NCBI RefSeq assembly: GCF_029919115.1
Contig: NZ_CP123990.1
Coordinates: 3,162,001-3,226,000, forward strand
DNA: 64,000 nt
DNA from: Variovorax paradoxus
Lineage (GTDB): Bacteria; Pseudomonadota; Gammaproteobacteria; Burkholderiales; Burkholderiaceae_C
Reading direction: 5' to 3'
The translations under genes were made by a program, and so were the position numbers. Position 1 is the stretch's first letter; every line of letters begins with the position of its first letter. Below the pieces are notes generated by a model. It saw only the letters and a program-made list of their open reading frames with translations. It had not been told where the DNA came from and ran no database searches. Below are positions 8,502 through 18,502 of this stretch, piece after piece.

Positions 8502-9446
8502 ATGTGGAACCTGAGCTTCCAACCTCCCGAGATCATCGAAGCGCGTGTGCTCACGCGCCTGCCCGATGTGTTTCGAACGCCGCGCCGCACCGACTGGGTC
8601 GACGCCAACAAGCCCGGCCACGTGATGGACAGCTTCCTGGAAGGCCCCGCGTTCGACCGGGCAGGGAACCTGTACCTCACCGATATTCCTTACGGCCGCA
8701 TCTTCAGGATCGCGCCGTCGTCGCTCGAATGGCAGCTCGTGGCGACCTACGACGGCTGGCCCAACGGACTGGCGATCCACGCCGACGGCAGCCTCTGGAT
8801 CGCCGACTACCGGCGGGGCATCCTGCGGCTCGATGCGGCCGGTGGCGCGGTCGAGACGGTGCTCGGGCACCGCAACAGCGAATCTTTCAAGGGCGTGAAC
8901 GACCTCGTCTTCGACCTGGAAGGACGGCTCTATTTCACCGACCAGGGCCAGACCGGACTGCACGATCCCACCGGCCGCGTCTACCGGTGGGATGCCGATG
9001 GCCGCCTCGATCTGCTGCTCGCCAACGCGCCCAGTCCCAATGGCGTGTCGACGAGCGCTGACGGCAAGGTGCTGTTCGTGGCGGTCACCCGCGGCAACCA
9101 GGTCTGGCGGGCGCCGCTGCTGCCCGATGGCAGCCTTTCCAAGGTCGGCGCGCTGCAGACCTTCTTTGGAACCAGCGGGCCCGACGGGCTCGCGCTCACG
9201 GCCGATGGCGGGCTGGTCGTCGCCCATGCGAGTCTGGGCGGTGCCTTTGTGCTCAATGCGCGCGGCGAGGTCACGCACCTGGTCCGTAGCCCGGCCGGTC
9301 AGACAGTGACCAACGTTGCCTTCCGGCCGGGCACGCGCCAACTGGTGCTCACCGATTCGGCCACCGGCAGCGTGCTGGAAGCCGAGCTGCCGGTGGGTGG
9401 AGCGCCGCTCTATTCGCACTCCTCGGACCCGCGGGCGCGAAAATAG
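8502..9446 (+). CDS. SMP-30/gluconolactonase/LRE-family protein
   Basis: A 314-residue six-bladed propeller protein of the SMP-30/gluconolactonase family, metal-dependent lactone hydrolases. Repeated blade motifs are seen: EGPAFDRAGNLYLTDIPYG, WPNGLAIHADGSLWIADY, GVNDLVFDLEGRLYFTD and PNGVSTSADGKVLFVAV, carrying the Glu, Asn and Asp residues that hold the metal in this family. It has no signal peptide. It follows the Bug gene by 22 bases and looks like the last gene of the IclR-linked operon; it may open a lactone form of the operon's acid substrate. The exact reaction is inference. Confidence 0.88.
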   Translation: MWNLSFQPPEIIEARVLTRLPDVFRTPRRTDWVDANKPGHVMDSFLEGPAFDRAGNLYLTDIPYGRIFRIAPSSLEWQLVATYDGWPNGLAIHADGSLWIADYRRGILRLDAAGGAVETVLGHRNSESFKGVNDLVFDLEGRLYFTDQGQTGLHDPTGRVYRWDADGRLDLLLANAPSPNGVSTSADGKVLFVAVTRGNQVWRAPLLPDGSLSKVGALQTFFGTSGPDGLALTADGGLVVAHASLGGAFVLNARGEVTHLVRSPAGQTVTNVAFRPGTRQLVLTDSATGSVLEAELPVGGAPLYSHSSDPRARK

Positions 9447-9500
9447 CGGCGGCGGGCGCCGGCCCATGCCCGAGGCGCCGCGGGCTATAGTTCCGCCGCC

Positions 9501-10433
9501 ATGGACCGCCTGAAGCAACTCGAATCCTTCGTCTCGGTGGCGACCCGCGGCGGACTCACGGCCGCGGCCAAGGCCGAGGGCGTTGCGCCCGCCATCATGG
9601 GCCGTCGGCTCGACGCGCTGGAGGCCAGGCTGGGCGTGAAGCTCTTGGTGCGCACCACGCGGCGCATCACGCTCACGCACGAAGGCAGCGCCTTTCTCGA
9701 GGACTGCCAGCGCCTGCTGACCGAATTCGCCAATGCCGAAGCCAGCGTGAGCGCCGGGGGCATCAAGGCCAGCGGGCACCTGCGCGTCACTGCGCCGGCG
9801 GGCTTCGGCCGCCGCCACGTGGCGCCGCTGGTGCCGCGCTTCCATGCCATGCACCCCGAGGTCACCATCTCTCTCAACCTCAGCGACCGCGTGGTCGACG
9901 TGCGCGGCGAGAGCTTCGATTGCGCGGTGCGCGTGGGCGACATGCCCGATTCGTCGCTGGTCAGCGTGCGGCTGGCCGACAACCGGCGCCGCTGCGTCGC
10001 CACGCCCGAGTTCGTGCGCCGGCACGGCATGCCCAAGCACCCGGGCGAGCTGTCGCGCTTTGCCTGCCTCACGCTGTCGAGCGACGCCTCGCAGACGCGC
10101 GGCTGGGCTTTCCGCCTGCCGGCCGAAGGGGGCGAGGGCGGCGAAGAACTGATCTACCTGCGCCCCGAAGGCCCGCTCGATTGTTCCGACGGCCAGGTGC
10201 TGCACGACTGGTGCCTGGCCGGCCACGGCATCGCCTGGCGCAGCACCTGGGAGGTGGAGGCCGAGATAGACGCGGGCTTGCTGGTGCCCCTGCTCGACGA
10301 ATTCGCTGCGCCGCCCAACGGCATCTACGCCGTGTTCACGGGCACCAAGCACCTGCCGCTGCGGGTGCGGCTGTGGCTTGATTTCCTCAAGGAGCAATAC
10401 GGACGCCCCGAATTCTGGGGCGGAAGAGGGTAA
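9501..10433 (+). CDS. LysR-family transcriptional regulator
   Basis: A 310-residue LysR regulator. The N-terminal winged helix reads LKQLESFVSVATRGGLTAAA, GRRLDALEARLGVKLLVRTT and RRITLTHEGSAFLED; the effector domain follows (GHLRVTAPAGFGRRHVAP, FDCAVRVGDMPDSSLV). It resembles the CrgA/AphB-type subgroup. It lies 54 bases downstream of the lactonase-like gene on the same strand, so it may be the last gene of the operon or have its own promoter; the divergent IclR protein is the better candidate for direct control of that operon. Confidence 0.92.
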   Translation: MDRLKQLESFVSVATRGGLTAAAKAEGVAPAIMGRRLDALEARLGVKLLVRTTRRITLTHEGSAFLEDCQRLLTEFANAEASVSAGGIKASGHLRVTAPAGFGRRHVAPLVPRFHAMHPEVTISLNLSDRVVDVRGESFDCAVRVGDMPDSSLVSVRLADNRRRCVATPEFVRRHGMPKHPGELSRFACLTLSSDASQTRGWAFRLPAEGGEGGEELIYLRPEGPLDCSDGQVLHDWCLAGHGIAWRSTWEVEAEIDAGLLVPLLDEFAAPPNGIYAVFTGTKHLPLRVRLWLDFLKEQYGRPEFWGGRG

Positions 10434-10497
10434 AGCCGCCCTGGCGGCGGCACAATGCGCAAGCATTTGCAACCCCACTGAAGAAGAAAGCCGTTCG

Positions 10498-10950
10498 ATG
10501 ACCCTCGAAGCCATCCTTGCCTACCTGCACTTGCTTGCCATCCTCACGATGGTCGTGTTCATTTCGAGCGAAGCGGCGCTGTGCCGCGTGCAGTGGCTCA
10601 ACGCCGCCGTGGTCGAGCGGCTCGCCAAGGTCGACATGGTCTACGGCATTGCCGCCATTGCGGTGCTCGCGACCGGCATTGCCCGCACGGTGTGGGGCGT
10701 GAAGGGCACGGCCTGGTACTGGACCAACCCGCTCTTGCACGTGAAGCTTGGGTTGTTCATCATCATCGGCGTGCTGTCGATTTTTCCGACGCTCACCTAC
10801 TTTCGCTGGCGCAAGGCGCTGCGCGCCAACGGCACGCTGCCGGCCGAAGACGATGTGCGGAAAACGCGCAAGCTGGTGATGGTGCAGGCCCACCTGATTG
10901 CGGTGATTCCGCTGGTCGCCGTGTTCCTCGCGCGCGGCTTCGGCAAGTAG
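10498..10950 (+). CDS. DUF2214-family inner-membrane protein
   Basis: A 150-residue protein with four predicted membrane helices: ILAYLHLLAILTMVVFISSE, MVYGIAAIAVLATGIARTVW, LGLFIIIGVLSIFPTLTYF and MVQAHLIAVIPLVAVFLA. The spacing and the His-containing first helix fit the DUF2214 family of small integral membrane proteins of unknown function. Start at 10498 follows a purine-rich GAAGAAGAAAG stretch and gives the family's normal length. The next gene begins seven bases after its stop, suggesting co-transcription. Confidence 0.8.
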   Translation: MTLEAILAYLHLLAILTMVVFISSEAALCRVQWLNAAVVERLAKVDMVYGIAAIAVLATGIARTVWGVKGTAWYWTNPLLHVKLGLFIIIGVLSIFPTLTYFRWRKALRANGTLPAEDDVRKTRKLVMVQAHLIAVIPLVAVFLARGFGK

Positions 10951-10957
10951 GGCCGGC

Positions 10958-12991
10958 ATGGAACGCGCCGGCATCCAGCTCCTGTTTGCCGGCACCATCT
11001 TCAGCAGCGCGTTCCTGCTGTTTCTGGTCCAGCCACTCATCGCCAAGCAGATCCTGCCCTGGTTCGGCGGCTCGGCCGCCGTGTGGTCGATCTGCATGGT
11101 GTTCTTCCAGGCCGTGCTGCTCGCGGGCTATGCCTACTCGGACTGGGTGACGCGCCACCTCCGTGTGCGAATGCAGGCCGCATTGCATGTGGGCCTCCTG
11201 CTTGCGAGCCTGGCCTTCCTGCCGCTGGTGGTGGCCGCGCGCTGGAAGCCCACGGGCGCCGAAGACCCCACGTGGCTGATCCTGGGCCTGCTGCTCGCGA
11301 CGATCGGCCTTCCGTACTTTCTGCTTTCGACCACCGGGCCGCTGGTGCAGTCATGGGTGGCGCGCACGCCCTGGAGCGCGCGGGTGTACCGGTACTTCTC
11401 GCTGTCGAACCTGGCCTCGCTGCTGTCGCTCCTGAGCTATCCGGTGCTGATCGAGCCGCGCAGCTCGCTGCTGCAGCAGGCGCAGGGATGGTCGTGGGGC
11501 TACGGCCTGTTCGCGGTGCTGTGTGCGGGCACGACCTTGCTCGTGGCATACCGCTGGCCGGGGGTGCCGGAGAGGCCGGGCCAGGCCTTGGCGGCGGACG
11601 AAGCGAAGCCGCCGCGCTGGCCCGACGTATTGCTGTGGCTGTCGCTGCCGGCCCTTGCGTCGTGGCTGCTGCTGGCTGTGACCAACCATATCAGCCAGAA
11701 CATCGCAGCGGTTCCGTTTCTGTGGATATTGCCGCTCTCGCTGTACCTGTTCACCTTTGTGTTGTGTTTTGAAAGCGACCGCTGGTACCGGCGCGGCGTT
11801 TTCCTGCCGCTGGCGGCGGGCGTGCTGGTGCTGTGCGCCTTCGGCCTGCAGCACCACATCGGCTCGGATGTGCGCACCGGGCTGCCGATCTACGTGGGCG
11901 GCCTGTTCGTGCTGTGCATGTTCCTGCACGGAGAAACCGCAAGGCTGCGTCCGGCGCCGCGCTATCTCACGCGCTTCTACCTGATGCTCTCCCTGGGTGG
12001 TGCCGTCGGCGGCGCACTGGTCGGGCTGGTTGCGCCGCACGTGCTGCCCGCGTACTACGAGCTGGGCATCGGGCTTGCGCTGACGGCGCTCGTGGCGGTG
12101 GCGGTTCTGCGCCACCGCACCTGGCTGCGAGTTTCGGGCGTGGCCTTGGCTGCCTGTTGCGCCTATTTTCTGGTTGTGCAGATTCGCAGCGATACGGACA
12201 ACTCGCGCCATTTGATGCGCAATTTCTACGGTGCGCTGATCACCTTCGACATTCGGCGCACCGATCCCGCAAGCTACGTGCGGCTGCTGTCGCATGGTTC
12301 CATCAAGCATGGCGAACAGTTTCTCGACCCGCTCAGGCGGCGCGAGCCCACCACCTATTACGGCGCCACCTCGGGCATCGGCCGGGCCATGGCTGCCGCG
12401 CCCGCCGGGCCGCGCCGCGTCGGGCTGATCGGCCTGGGGGCGGGCACGCTCGCCAGCTACGGCCGCGCCGGGGACGCCTATCGCATCTACGAGATCAATC
12501 CGCAGGTATTCGAGCTGGCGGACAGCGAGTTCACCTTTCTGCGCGACAGCGCCGCACACATCGAGCGCGTGCTGGGCGACGCGCGGCTGGCACTGGAGCG
12601 CGAGCCGCCGCAAGGCTTCGATCTGCTGGCGGTCGACGCTTTCTCGGGCGACGCGGTGCCGGTTCACCTGCTCACGGCGGAGGCGATGGATGTCTACGTG
12701 CGCCACATGAAGCCCGACGGCATCGTGGCTTTTCATGTGTCCAACCGCTACCTCGAGCTTGCCCCCGTGGTCGCGCAAATCGCGCAGCTGAAAGGCTTGA
12801 GTGCCGTGCTCGTGAGCGACGACGCCAAGGATTCGAAGTGGCTCAACTCGACCGACTGGGTGCTGGTTGCGCGCGAGCCGGGTGTGCTGGCGCGCGGGGC
12901 GCTGCGCGGCGCGGCTTCGCCCATCGTGCTTCCGGCAAGCAACCGCCCCTGGACGGACGACTTCAACAACCTCTTGGGCGCGCTCAGGTAA
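10958..12991 (+). CDS. membrane-bound spermidine synthase-like fusion protein
   Basis: A 677-residue two-part protein. Residues 1-400 contain about ten to twelve membrane helices, beginning LLFAGTIFSSAFLLFLVQPLIAKQILPWFGG, a stretch typical of MFS/spermidine-synthase fusions. Residues about 430-640 form a Rossmann methyltransferase-like aminopropyltransferase domain with RRVGLIGLGAGTLASYGRAG (the Gly-rich loop), YRIYEINPQVFELA, VLGDARLALE and DLLAVDAFSGDAVPVHLLT. These proteins are annotated as polyamine-synthase-like; the natural substrate of the fused class is not established. It is likely in one transcript with the DUF2214 gene and ends at a bidirectional terminator. Confidence 0.87.
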   Translation: MERAGIQLLFAGTIFSSAFLLFLVQPLIAKQILPWFGGSAAVWSICMVFFQAVLLAGYAYSDWVTRHLRVRMQAALHVGLLLASLAFLPLVVAARWKPTGAEDPTWLILGLLLATIGLPYFLLSTTGPLVQSWVARTPWSARVYRYFSLSNLASLLSLLSYPVLIEPRSSLLQQAQGWSWGYGLFAVLCAGTTLLVAYRWPGVPERPGQALAADEAKPPRWPDVLLWLSLPALASWLLLAVTNHISQNIAAVPFLWILPLSLYLFTFVLCFESDRWYRRGVFLPLAAGVLVLCAFGLQHHIGSDVRTGLPIYVGGLFVLCMFLHGETARLRPAPRYLTRFYLMLSLGGAVGGALVGLVAPHVLPAYYELGIGLALTALVAVAVLRHRTWLRVSGVALAACCAYFLVVQIRSDTDNSRHLMRNFYGALITFDIRRTDPASYVRLLSHGSIKHGEQFLDPLRRREPTTYYGATSGIGRAMAAAPAGPRRVGLIGLGAGTLASYGRAGDAYRIYEINPQVFELADSEFTFLRDSAAHIERVLGDARLALEREPPQGFDLLAVDAFSGDAVPVHLLTAEAMDVYVRHMKPDGIVAFHVSNRYLELAPVVAQIAQLKGLSAVLVSDDAKDSKWLNSTDWVLVAREPGVLARGALRGAASPIVLPASNRPWTDDFNNLLGALR

Positions 12992-13000
12992 CGCCCAGGA

Positions 13001-13036
13001 AAAAGCCCCGCCGGCGCGTGGCCGTGCGGGGCTTTT
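13001..13036. terminator. bidirectional rho-independent terminator
   Basis: AAAAGCCCCG (13001-13010) pairs with CGGGGCTTTT (13027-13036) across a 16-base loop. A-run before and T-run after make it work on both strands, ending the spermidine-synthase-like gene on one side and psiF-like on the other; the two converge here. Confidence 0.8.
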
Positions 13037-13055
13037 CGGCGAAAGGCCGGCGGTA

Positions 13056-13436
13056 TCAGGCCTTGGCGCTGAGGCAGTCCTTCATGAATGCCTTGCGTGC
13101 GTCGCCCTTGAGGGTCTTGGCCTTGTCGTCCGCGTTGCAGGTCTTCATCTTCTGCTGCTGCGTCTGCTTGGCCGTCATGGCCGGCTTGGCGCTCAGGCAG
13201 CTTTTCATGAAGGCCTTGCGCTCGTCGCCCTTCTTGTCGCCTGCTTCCTGGTTGCAGGTGGTCATCTTGCTTTGCTGGGCGGTGGGGGCCTTGGCCGCCG
13301 GCATGGCTGGCGTTGCCGGCGTGGCGGGTTTGGCGGCCGGAGCGACGACGACCGGCGCCGGGGCCTTGTCTTGTGCCTGTGCGGCGCCAAAGGAGAGACA
13401 GGCGCCCAGGGTAACCAGGGAAAGGAGCTTTTTCAT
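13056..13436 (-). CDS. PsiF-repeat secreted protein
   Basis: A 126-residue exported protein with a signal peptide (MKKLLSLVTLGACLSFGAAQAQ), an Ala/Pro-rich linker, and two PsiF repeats. Each repeat has the pattern KMxTCNxxAxxKKGDERKAFMKxCLS (residues about 65-95 and 100-126), giving a conserved Cys pair per repeat. PsiF was named as phosphate-starvation inducible in enterobacteria; its biochemical role is unknown. The ATG at 13436 is chosen because it begins the signal peptide and follows an AAGGA site. Confidence 0.88.
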   Translation of the reverse strand: MKKLLSLVTLGACLSFGAAQAQDKAPAPVVVAPAAKPATPATPAMPAAKAPTAQQSKMTTCNQEAGDKKGDERKAFMKSCLSAKPAMTAKQTQQQKMKTCNADDKAKTLKGDARKAFMKDCLSAKA

Positions 13437-13567
13437 GGTGATATGTCCTTGCAAGCTTGGGTTGTGACAGGTGCCCCGCCCCGGGGTCGCCCATCCTAAC
13501 GGGCGGACACATGCATTCGATGACCGTTGCCGCCGCCGCCCGGGTTTGCCCCCGGTAAAATCCGCAG

Positions 13568-15253
13568 ATGCTATTGGTCAAACAGGAGCTGCTCGCGGCG
13601 CTCGCGAACACGCTCGAATCCCTCTCGCCCGGCGCTGGCTCCAAAGCCGCGTTCGAGTCGCCCAAGGTCGCCGCCCATGGCGATTTCGCCAGCACGGCGG
13701 CCATGCAACTCGCCAAACCGCTCGGCCGCAAGCCGCGCGAACTGGCCGAAGAGCTCAGCGCCGCGCTGCTCGCCACCCCCGTTTTCGGCCGGTGGGTCGA
13801 AGCCATCGAGATTGCCGGCCCCGGCTTTCTCAACATCCGCCTGAAGACGTCCGCCAAGCAGCAGATCGTGCGCGAGGTGCTGAATGCGGCCGATGCCTTC
13901 GGCCGCCAGCCCGCCACCGGCGAAAAGGTGCTGGTCGAGTTCGTCTCGGCCAACCCGACCGGGCCGCTGCACGTCGGCCACGGCCGCCAGGCGGCGCTTG
14001 GCGACGCCATCTGCAACCTGCGCGCCTCGCAGGGCGACACCGTGTGGCGCGAGTTCTACTACAACGACGCCGGCGTGCAGATCCAGACGCTGGCCAACAG
14101 CACCCAGCTGCGCGCCCGCGGCTTCAAGCCCGGCGACCCCGAATGGCCGAGCGGCGAAAAGGCCCCAGCCTACAACGGCGACTACATCGCCGACATCGCC
14201 GAAGACTTCAAGGCGAAGAAGACCGTCAAGTCGGATGACCGCGAATACACCGCGAGCGGCAACATCGACGACCTCGACTCCATCCGCGAATTTGCCGTGG
14301 CTTACCTGCGCCGCGAGCAGGACCTCGACCTGCAGGCCTTCCGCGTGCGCTTCGACAACTACTACCTCGAGTCCAGCCTCTACACCAGCGGCCGGGTCGA
14401 GGCCGCGGTGCAAAAGCTGGTCGCTGCCGGCAAGACCTACGAGCAGGACGGCGCGCTGTGGCTCAAGTCGACCGACTACGGCGACGACAAGGACCGCGTG
14501 ATGAAGAAGCAGGACGGTACCTACACGTACTTCGTGCCCGACGTCGCCTATCACATCGCCAAGTGGGAGCGCGGCTTCCACAAGGTGGTCAACATCCAGG
14601 GCACCGACCACCACGGGACCATCGCCCGCGTGCGCGCCGGCCTGCAGGCGGCGGGCGTCGGCATTCCCGAGGGCTACCCGGACTACGTGCTGCACACCAT
14701 GGTGCGCGTGATGAAGGGCGGCGAAGAGGTCAAGATCAGCAAGCGCGCGGGCAGCTACGTCACGCTGCGCGACCTGATCGAATGGACCAGCACCGACGCC
14801 GTGCGCTTCTTCCTTTTGAGCCGCAAGCCCGACACCGAATACACCTTCGACGTCGACCTCGCCGTGACGAAGAACAACGACAACCCGGTGTACTACGTGC
14901 AGTACGCGCATGCGCGCATCTGCTCGGTGCTGGCAGGCTGGGGCGGCGACGCCGCCACGCTCAAGAATGTCGACCTGTCGCCACTTGAAAGCCCGGCCGC
15001 GCAGGCGCTGATGCTGCTGCTTGCCAAGTACCCCGCCATGCTGACCGCCGCGGCGAAGGATTTCGCCCCGCACGACGTGACTTTCTATTTGCGCGAACTC
15101 GCCGCCAGCTACCACAGCTACTACGACGCCGAGCGCATCCTGGTCGACGAAGAGCCGGTGAAGCTTGCGCGGCTTGCGCTCGTCGCCGCCACTGCGCAGG
15201 TGCTGCACAATGGCCTCGCGATTCTCGGCGTCAGTGCGCCGAGCAAGATGTGA
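13568..15253 (+). CDS. argS: arginyl-tRNA synthetase
   Basis: Charges tRNA-Arg with arginine in the cytoplasm; a class I synthetase of normal length (561 residues). The N-terminal Add1 domain ([12 protein letters not shown]) is followed by the HIGH-type motif in [19 protein letters not shown] at about residues 128-146, and the KMSKS-equivalent loop [16 protein letters not shown] at about residue 388. The C-terminal DALR anticodon-binding domain starts near [13 protein letters not shown]. It stands at the head of a collinear argS - SPOR - dsbA run with only seven bases before the next start. Confidence 0.97.
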   Translation: MLLVKQELLAALANTLESLSPGAGSKAAFESPKVAAHGDFASTAAMQLAKPLGRKPRELAEELSAALLATPVFGRWVEAIEIAGPGFLNIRLKTSAKQQIVREVLNAADAFGRQPATGEKVLVEFVSANPTGPLHVGHGRQAALGDAICNLRASQGDTVWREFYYNDAGVQIQTLANSTQLRARGFKPGDPEWPSGEKAPAYNGDYIADIAEDFKAKKTVKSDDREYTASGNIDDLDSIREFAVAYLRREQDLDLQAFRVRFDNYYLESSLYTSGRVEAAVQKLVAAGKTYEQDGALWLKSTDYGDDKDRVMKKQDGTYTYFVPDVAYHIAKWERGFHKVVNIQGTDHHGTIARVRAGLQAAGVGIPEGYPDYVLHTMVRVMKGGEEVKISKRAGSYVTLRDLIEWTSTDAVRFFLLSRKPDTEYTFDVDLAVTKNNDNPVYYVQYAHARICSVLAGWGGDAATLKNVDLSPLESPAAQALMLLLAKYPAMLTAAAKDFAPHDVTFYLRELAASYHSYYDAERILVDEEPVKLARLALVAATAQVLHNGLAILGVSAPSKM

Positions 15254-15260
15254 AAACACC

Positions 15261-16007
15261 ATGAAGAAGACAACCAGACAACGCGGCAACATCGTCATCG
15301 GCCTCATCATCGGCCTGGTGCTGGGGTTGGGGGTCGCGCTGGGCATTGCGGTCTACGTGACCAAGGTGCCGATTCCGTTCGTAACCAAGACCCAGCGCGG
15401 CGGTGCCGAGCAGGACGAAGCCGAGGCCCGCAAGAACCGCGACTGGGATCCGAACGCACCGCTCGCGGGCAAGCCCGGCACGCCGGCCAAGCCGCCCGCG
15501 GCCGCTACCGGTCCGGTGGCTCCCGCCGGCGACGACAACACGGCCGTGGCACCCGGAGCCGCACCGCCTGCTCCGCCAGTGCCGGTGGTCGTGGCGCCCA
15601 AGCCGTCGCGTCCGGCGCCGGTGCCGGCCGAAGCCAATCCGCTGCCGCCGTCCAACGATCCGCTGGGCGATCTGGCCCGCGCGCGGGCCGGCGGCAACAG
15701 CGGCAGCACCACCACGGCCTCCGCCGCGCCAAGCAGCAACAGCAGCGCGGCGCCGTCGTCCGGCCCCGATCCGTTCATGTATTTTGTGCAGGCTGGCGCG
15801 TTCCGCACCACCGACGACGCGGAGGCCCAGCGCGCCAAGCTGTCGCTGATGGGCGTCGAAGCCCGGGTGACCGAGCGCGAACAGGCAGGCCGCACGGTTT
15901 ACCGGGTACGCGCGGGCCCGTTCAACAAGAAGGACGACGCCGATCGCCTGAAAGAGCGGCTCGACAGCGGCGGCCTCGAATCGGCGCTCGTTCGCGTGCA
16001 GCGCTGA
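15261..16007 (+). CDS. SPOR-domain inner-membrane protein
   Basis: A 248-residue FtsN-like envelope protein. A short basic cytoplasmic tail precedes one membrane helix (IVIGLIIGLVLGLGVALGIAV), then a long Pro/Ala/Ser-rich periplasmic linker (residues about 65-165), then a C-terminal SPOR domain (MYFVQAGAFRTTDDAEAQRA, VTEREQAGRTVYRVRAGPF, ADRLKERLDSGGLESALVRV). SPOR domains bind denuded peptidoglycan at the division septum. It lies directly after argS, the usual place for this gene in Comamonadaceae, and before dsbA. Confidence 0.9.
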   Translation: MKKTTRQRGNIVIGLIIGLVLGLGVALGIAVYVTKVPIPFVTKTQRGGAEQDEAEARKNRDWDPNAPLAGKPGTPAKPPAAATGPVAPAGDDNTAVAPGAAPPAPPVPVVVAPKPSRPAPVPAEANPLPPSNDPLGDLARARAGGNSGSTTTASAAPSSNSSAAPSSGPDPFMYFVQAGAFRTTDDAEAQRAKLSLMGVEARVTEREQAGRTVYRVRAGPFNKKDDADRLKERLDSGGLESALVRVQR

Positions 16008-16170
16008 GGTTTATCTGTCGGGCGGCAGCGGCCTTTCGGCAGCCGTCATGAATAATCTCTAAGCTTCGCGGCACGGGCCGCCGCCAGGATTGGCCCTGGG
16101 CATGCCGCATGCGGGAACTCCGCGCGGCGCTCCGGCTCTGTCTGCCGTACCCAACAGGAGAACTTTTTCA

Positions 16171-16818
16171 ATGAAACGTCGTGACTTTTCGCTGGCCGCC
16201 ACTTCGCTCGGTCTGATTTCGCTGGCTGGCAATACGGCGCATGCCCAGGCGCGCGCGCCCAAGGCCGGCACCGAGTACCTGGTGCTCGACAAGCGCGTGC
16301 CCGTCGATGCGCCCGCCGGCAAGGTCGAGGTGATCGAGTTCTTCTCGTACAACTGCCCGCACTGCAACGATTTCGAGCCGCAGCTCGACGCCTGGCTCAA
16401 GACGACCCCCAAGGAAGTGGCTTTCCGTCGCGTGCCGGTGCCCTTCGTGGGCAACGACGTCGAATCCAAGCAGCGCCTGTACTACGCGCTCGAAGCCATG
16501 GGCAAGGTCGAGGAATTCCAGCCGAAGGTCTTCAACGCCATCCACAAGCAGCGCCAGAACGTCAACGGCGATGCCAACATCATTGCCTGGGCCACGGCCA
16601 ACGGCTTGGATGGCGCCAAGTTCAAGGAAGTGTTTACCTCGTTCAGCGTGGCCAGCAAGGCCAAGCGCGCCACGCAGCTGACCGAAGCCTACAAGGTGGC
16701 CGGGGTTCCGGCGCTGGCCGTGGGCGGCCGCTGGTACGTGGACGGCGAACTGGCCGGTAACATGACCAAGGCGCTGCAGGTCACCAACTACCTGATCGGC
16801 GAAGCCAAGAAGGGCTGA
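16171..16818 (+). CDS. dsbA: thiol:disulfide interchange protein DsbA
   Basis: Periplasmic oxidase that introduces disulfide bonds into secreted proteins, normally reoxidised by DsbB. The 215-residue protein has a signal peptide (RRDFSLAATSLGLISLAG, cleavage near AHAQ), a thioredoxin fold with an inserted helical domain, the active site CPHC at residues 62-65 in FFSYNCPHCNDFEP, and the cis-Pro loop GVPALAVGGRWYV near residue 178. Start at 16171 is fixed by a CAGGAGAA ribosome site. Ends before a strong terminator. Confidence 0.95.
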   Translation: MKRRDFSLAATSLGLISLAGNTAHAQARAPKAGTEYLVLDKRVPVDAPAGKVEVIEFFSYNCPHCNDFEPQLDAWLKTTPKEVAFRRVPVPFVGNDVESKQRLYYALEAMGKVEEFQPKVFNAIHKQRQNVNGDANIIAWATANGLDGAKFKEVFTSFSVASKAKRATQLTEAYKVAGVPALAVGGRWYVDGELAGNMTKALQVTNYLIGEAKKG

Positions 16819-16885
16819 CCCGCCCTTCAGGGGCAAAACAGCGGTGCCGGCAATGCCGGTTCCGCAGTGTTCCCGGATGGATGTC

Positions 16886-16909
16886 AAGCCCGCTTTGGCG
16901 GGCTTTTTC
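16886..16909 (+). terminator. Rho-independent terminator after dsbA
   Basis: AAGCCCGC (16886-16893) and GCGGGCTT (16898-16905) form a perfect 8-bp stem with a four-base loop and a run of T to 16908. It separates dsbA from the lpt-rpoN transcript. Confidence 0.85.
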
Positions 16910-16971
16910 ATCTGTGCGCGCCGGGCTGGCGCGATCCGCCGCATACAATGCAGAGCAAGTTTCGTGCCTCT

Positions 16972-17690
16972 ATGACATCGCACTCCTACTCCAACACCAC
17001 TCCTCTTCTTGGTTGCGCCGGCCGCCTGGCCCGCCTCTGCATTGGCGCGCTGTGCCTGGCCGGTGCCGTCTCCGGCGCCCTGGCTGAAACCGCCGACCGC
17101 ACCAAGCCGATGAACATCGAGTCGGACGCCATGCGTTACGACGACCTCAAGCAGACCAGCGTGTTCACCGGGAACGTGCTGGTCACCAAGGGCACCATCA
17201 TCATCCGCGGCGCGCGGATCGACGTGCGCCAGGACGCCGAGGGCTACCAGTACGGCGTGGTTACCGCCGCGCCGGGCAAGCGGGCCTACTACAAGCAAAA
17301 GCGCAACGCGCCCGACGAGTGGATCGAGGGCGAATCGGAAGTCATCGAGTACGACAGCCGCGCCGACAACGTCAAGTTCATCCGCAATGCCGTCATGCGT
17401 CGCCTGATCGGCGCCACGCCCAACGACGAAAGCAGCGGTGCGCTCATCGTCTACGACCAGAGCAACGACACCTACACCGTCAACGGCTCCAGCGTGCCGC
17501 CGAATGCGGGGGTGAATGCGCCATCGGGCGGCCGGGTCAGGACCATCCTCACGCCCAAGAGCGCCGCAGCAGCACCGGGCGCTCCGGCGCCCGCCGCCGG
17601 CGCACGGCCCGCCCCCGCGGCGCCCCAGCCGGCGCCCGGAACCGGCCTGCGCCCGAGCACCACCCTCGATACCGACGGGGAAGGGCGCAA

Positions 17691-17694
<4 letters not shown>
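16972..17694 (+). CDS. lptA: lipopolysaccharide transport periplasmic protein LptA
   Basis: Forms the periplasmic bridge that carries LPS from the inner to the outer membrane. About 240 residues with an N-terminal export signal ([18 protein letters not shown]), then the OstA/LptA beta-jellyroll: [40 protein letters not shown], and [21 protein letters not shown] Pro/Ala-rich tail of about 60 residues follows the fold. The start could also be the ATG at 16948; I prefer 16972 because a -10-like TACAAT lies at 16943-16948. The stop overlaps the lptB start. Confidence 0.93.
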
Positions 17695-18485
<791 letters not shown>

Positions 18486-18502
18486 GGGAGGAGTCGGTCT
18501 CC

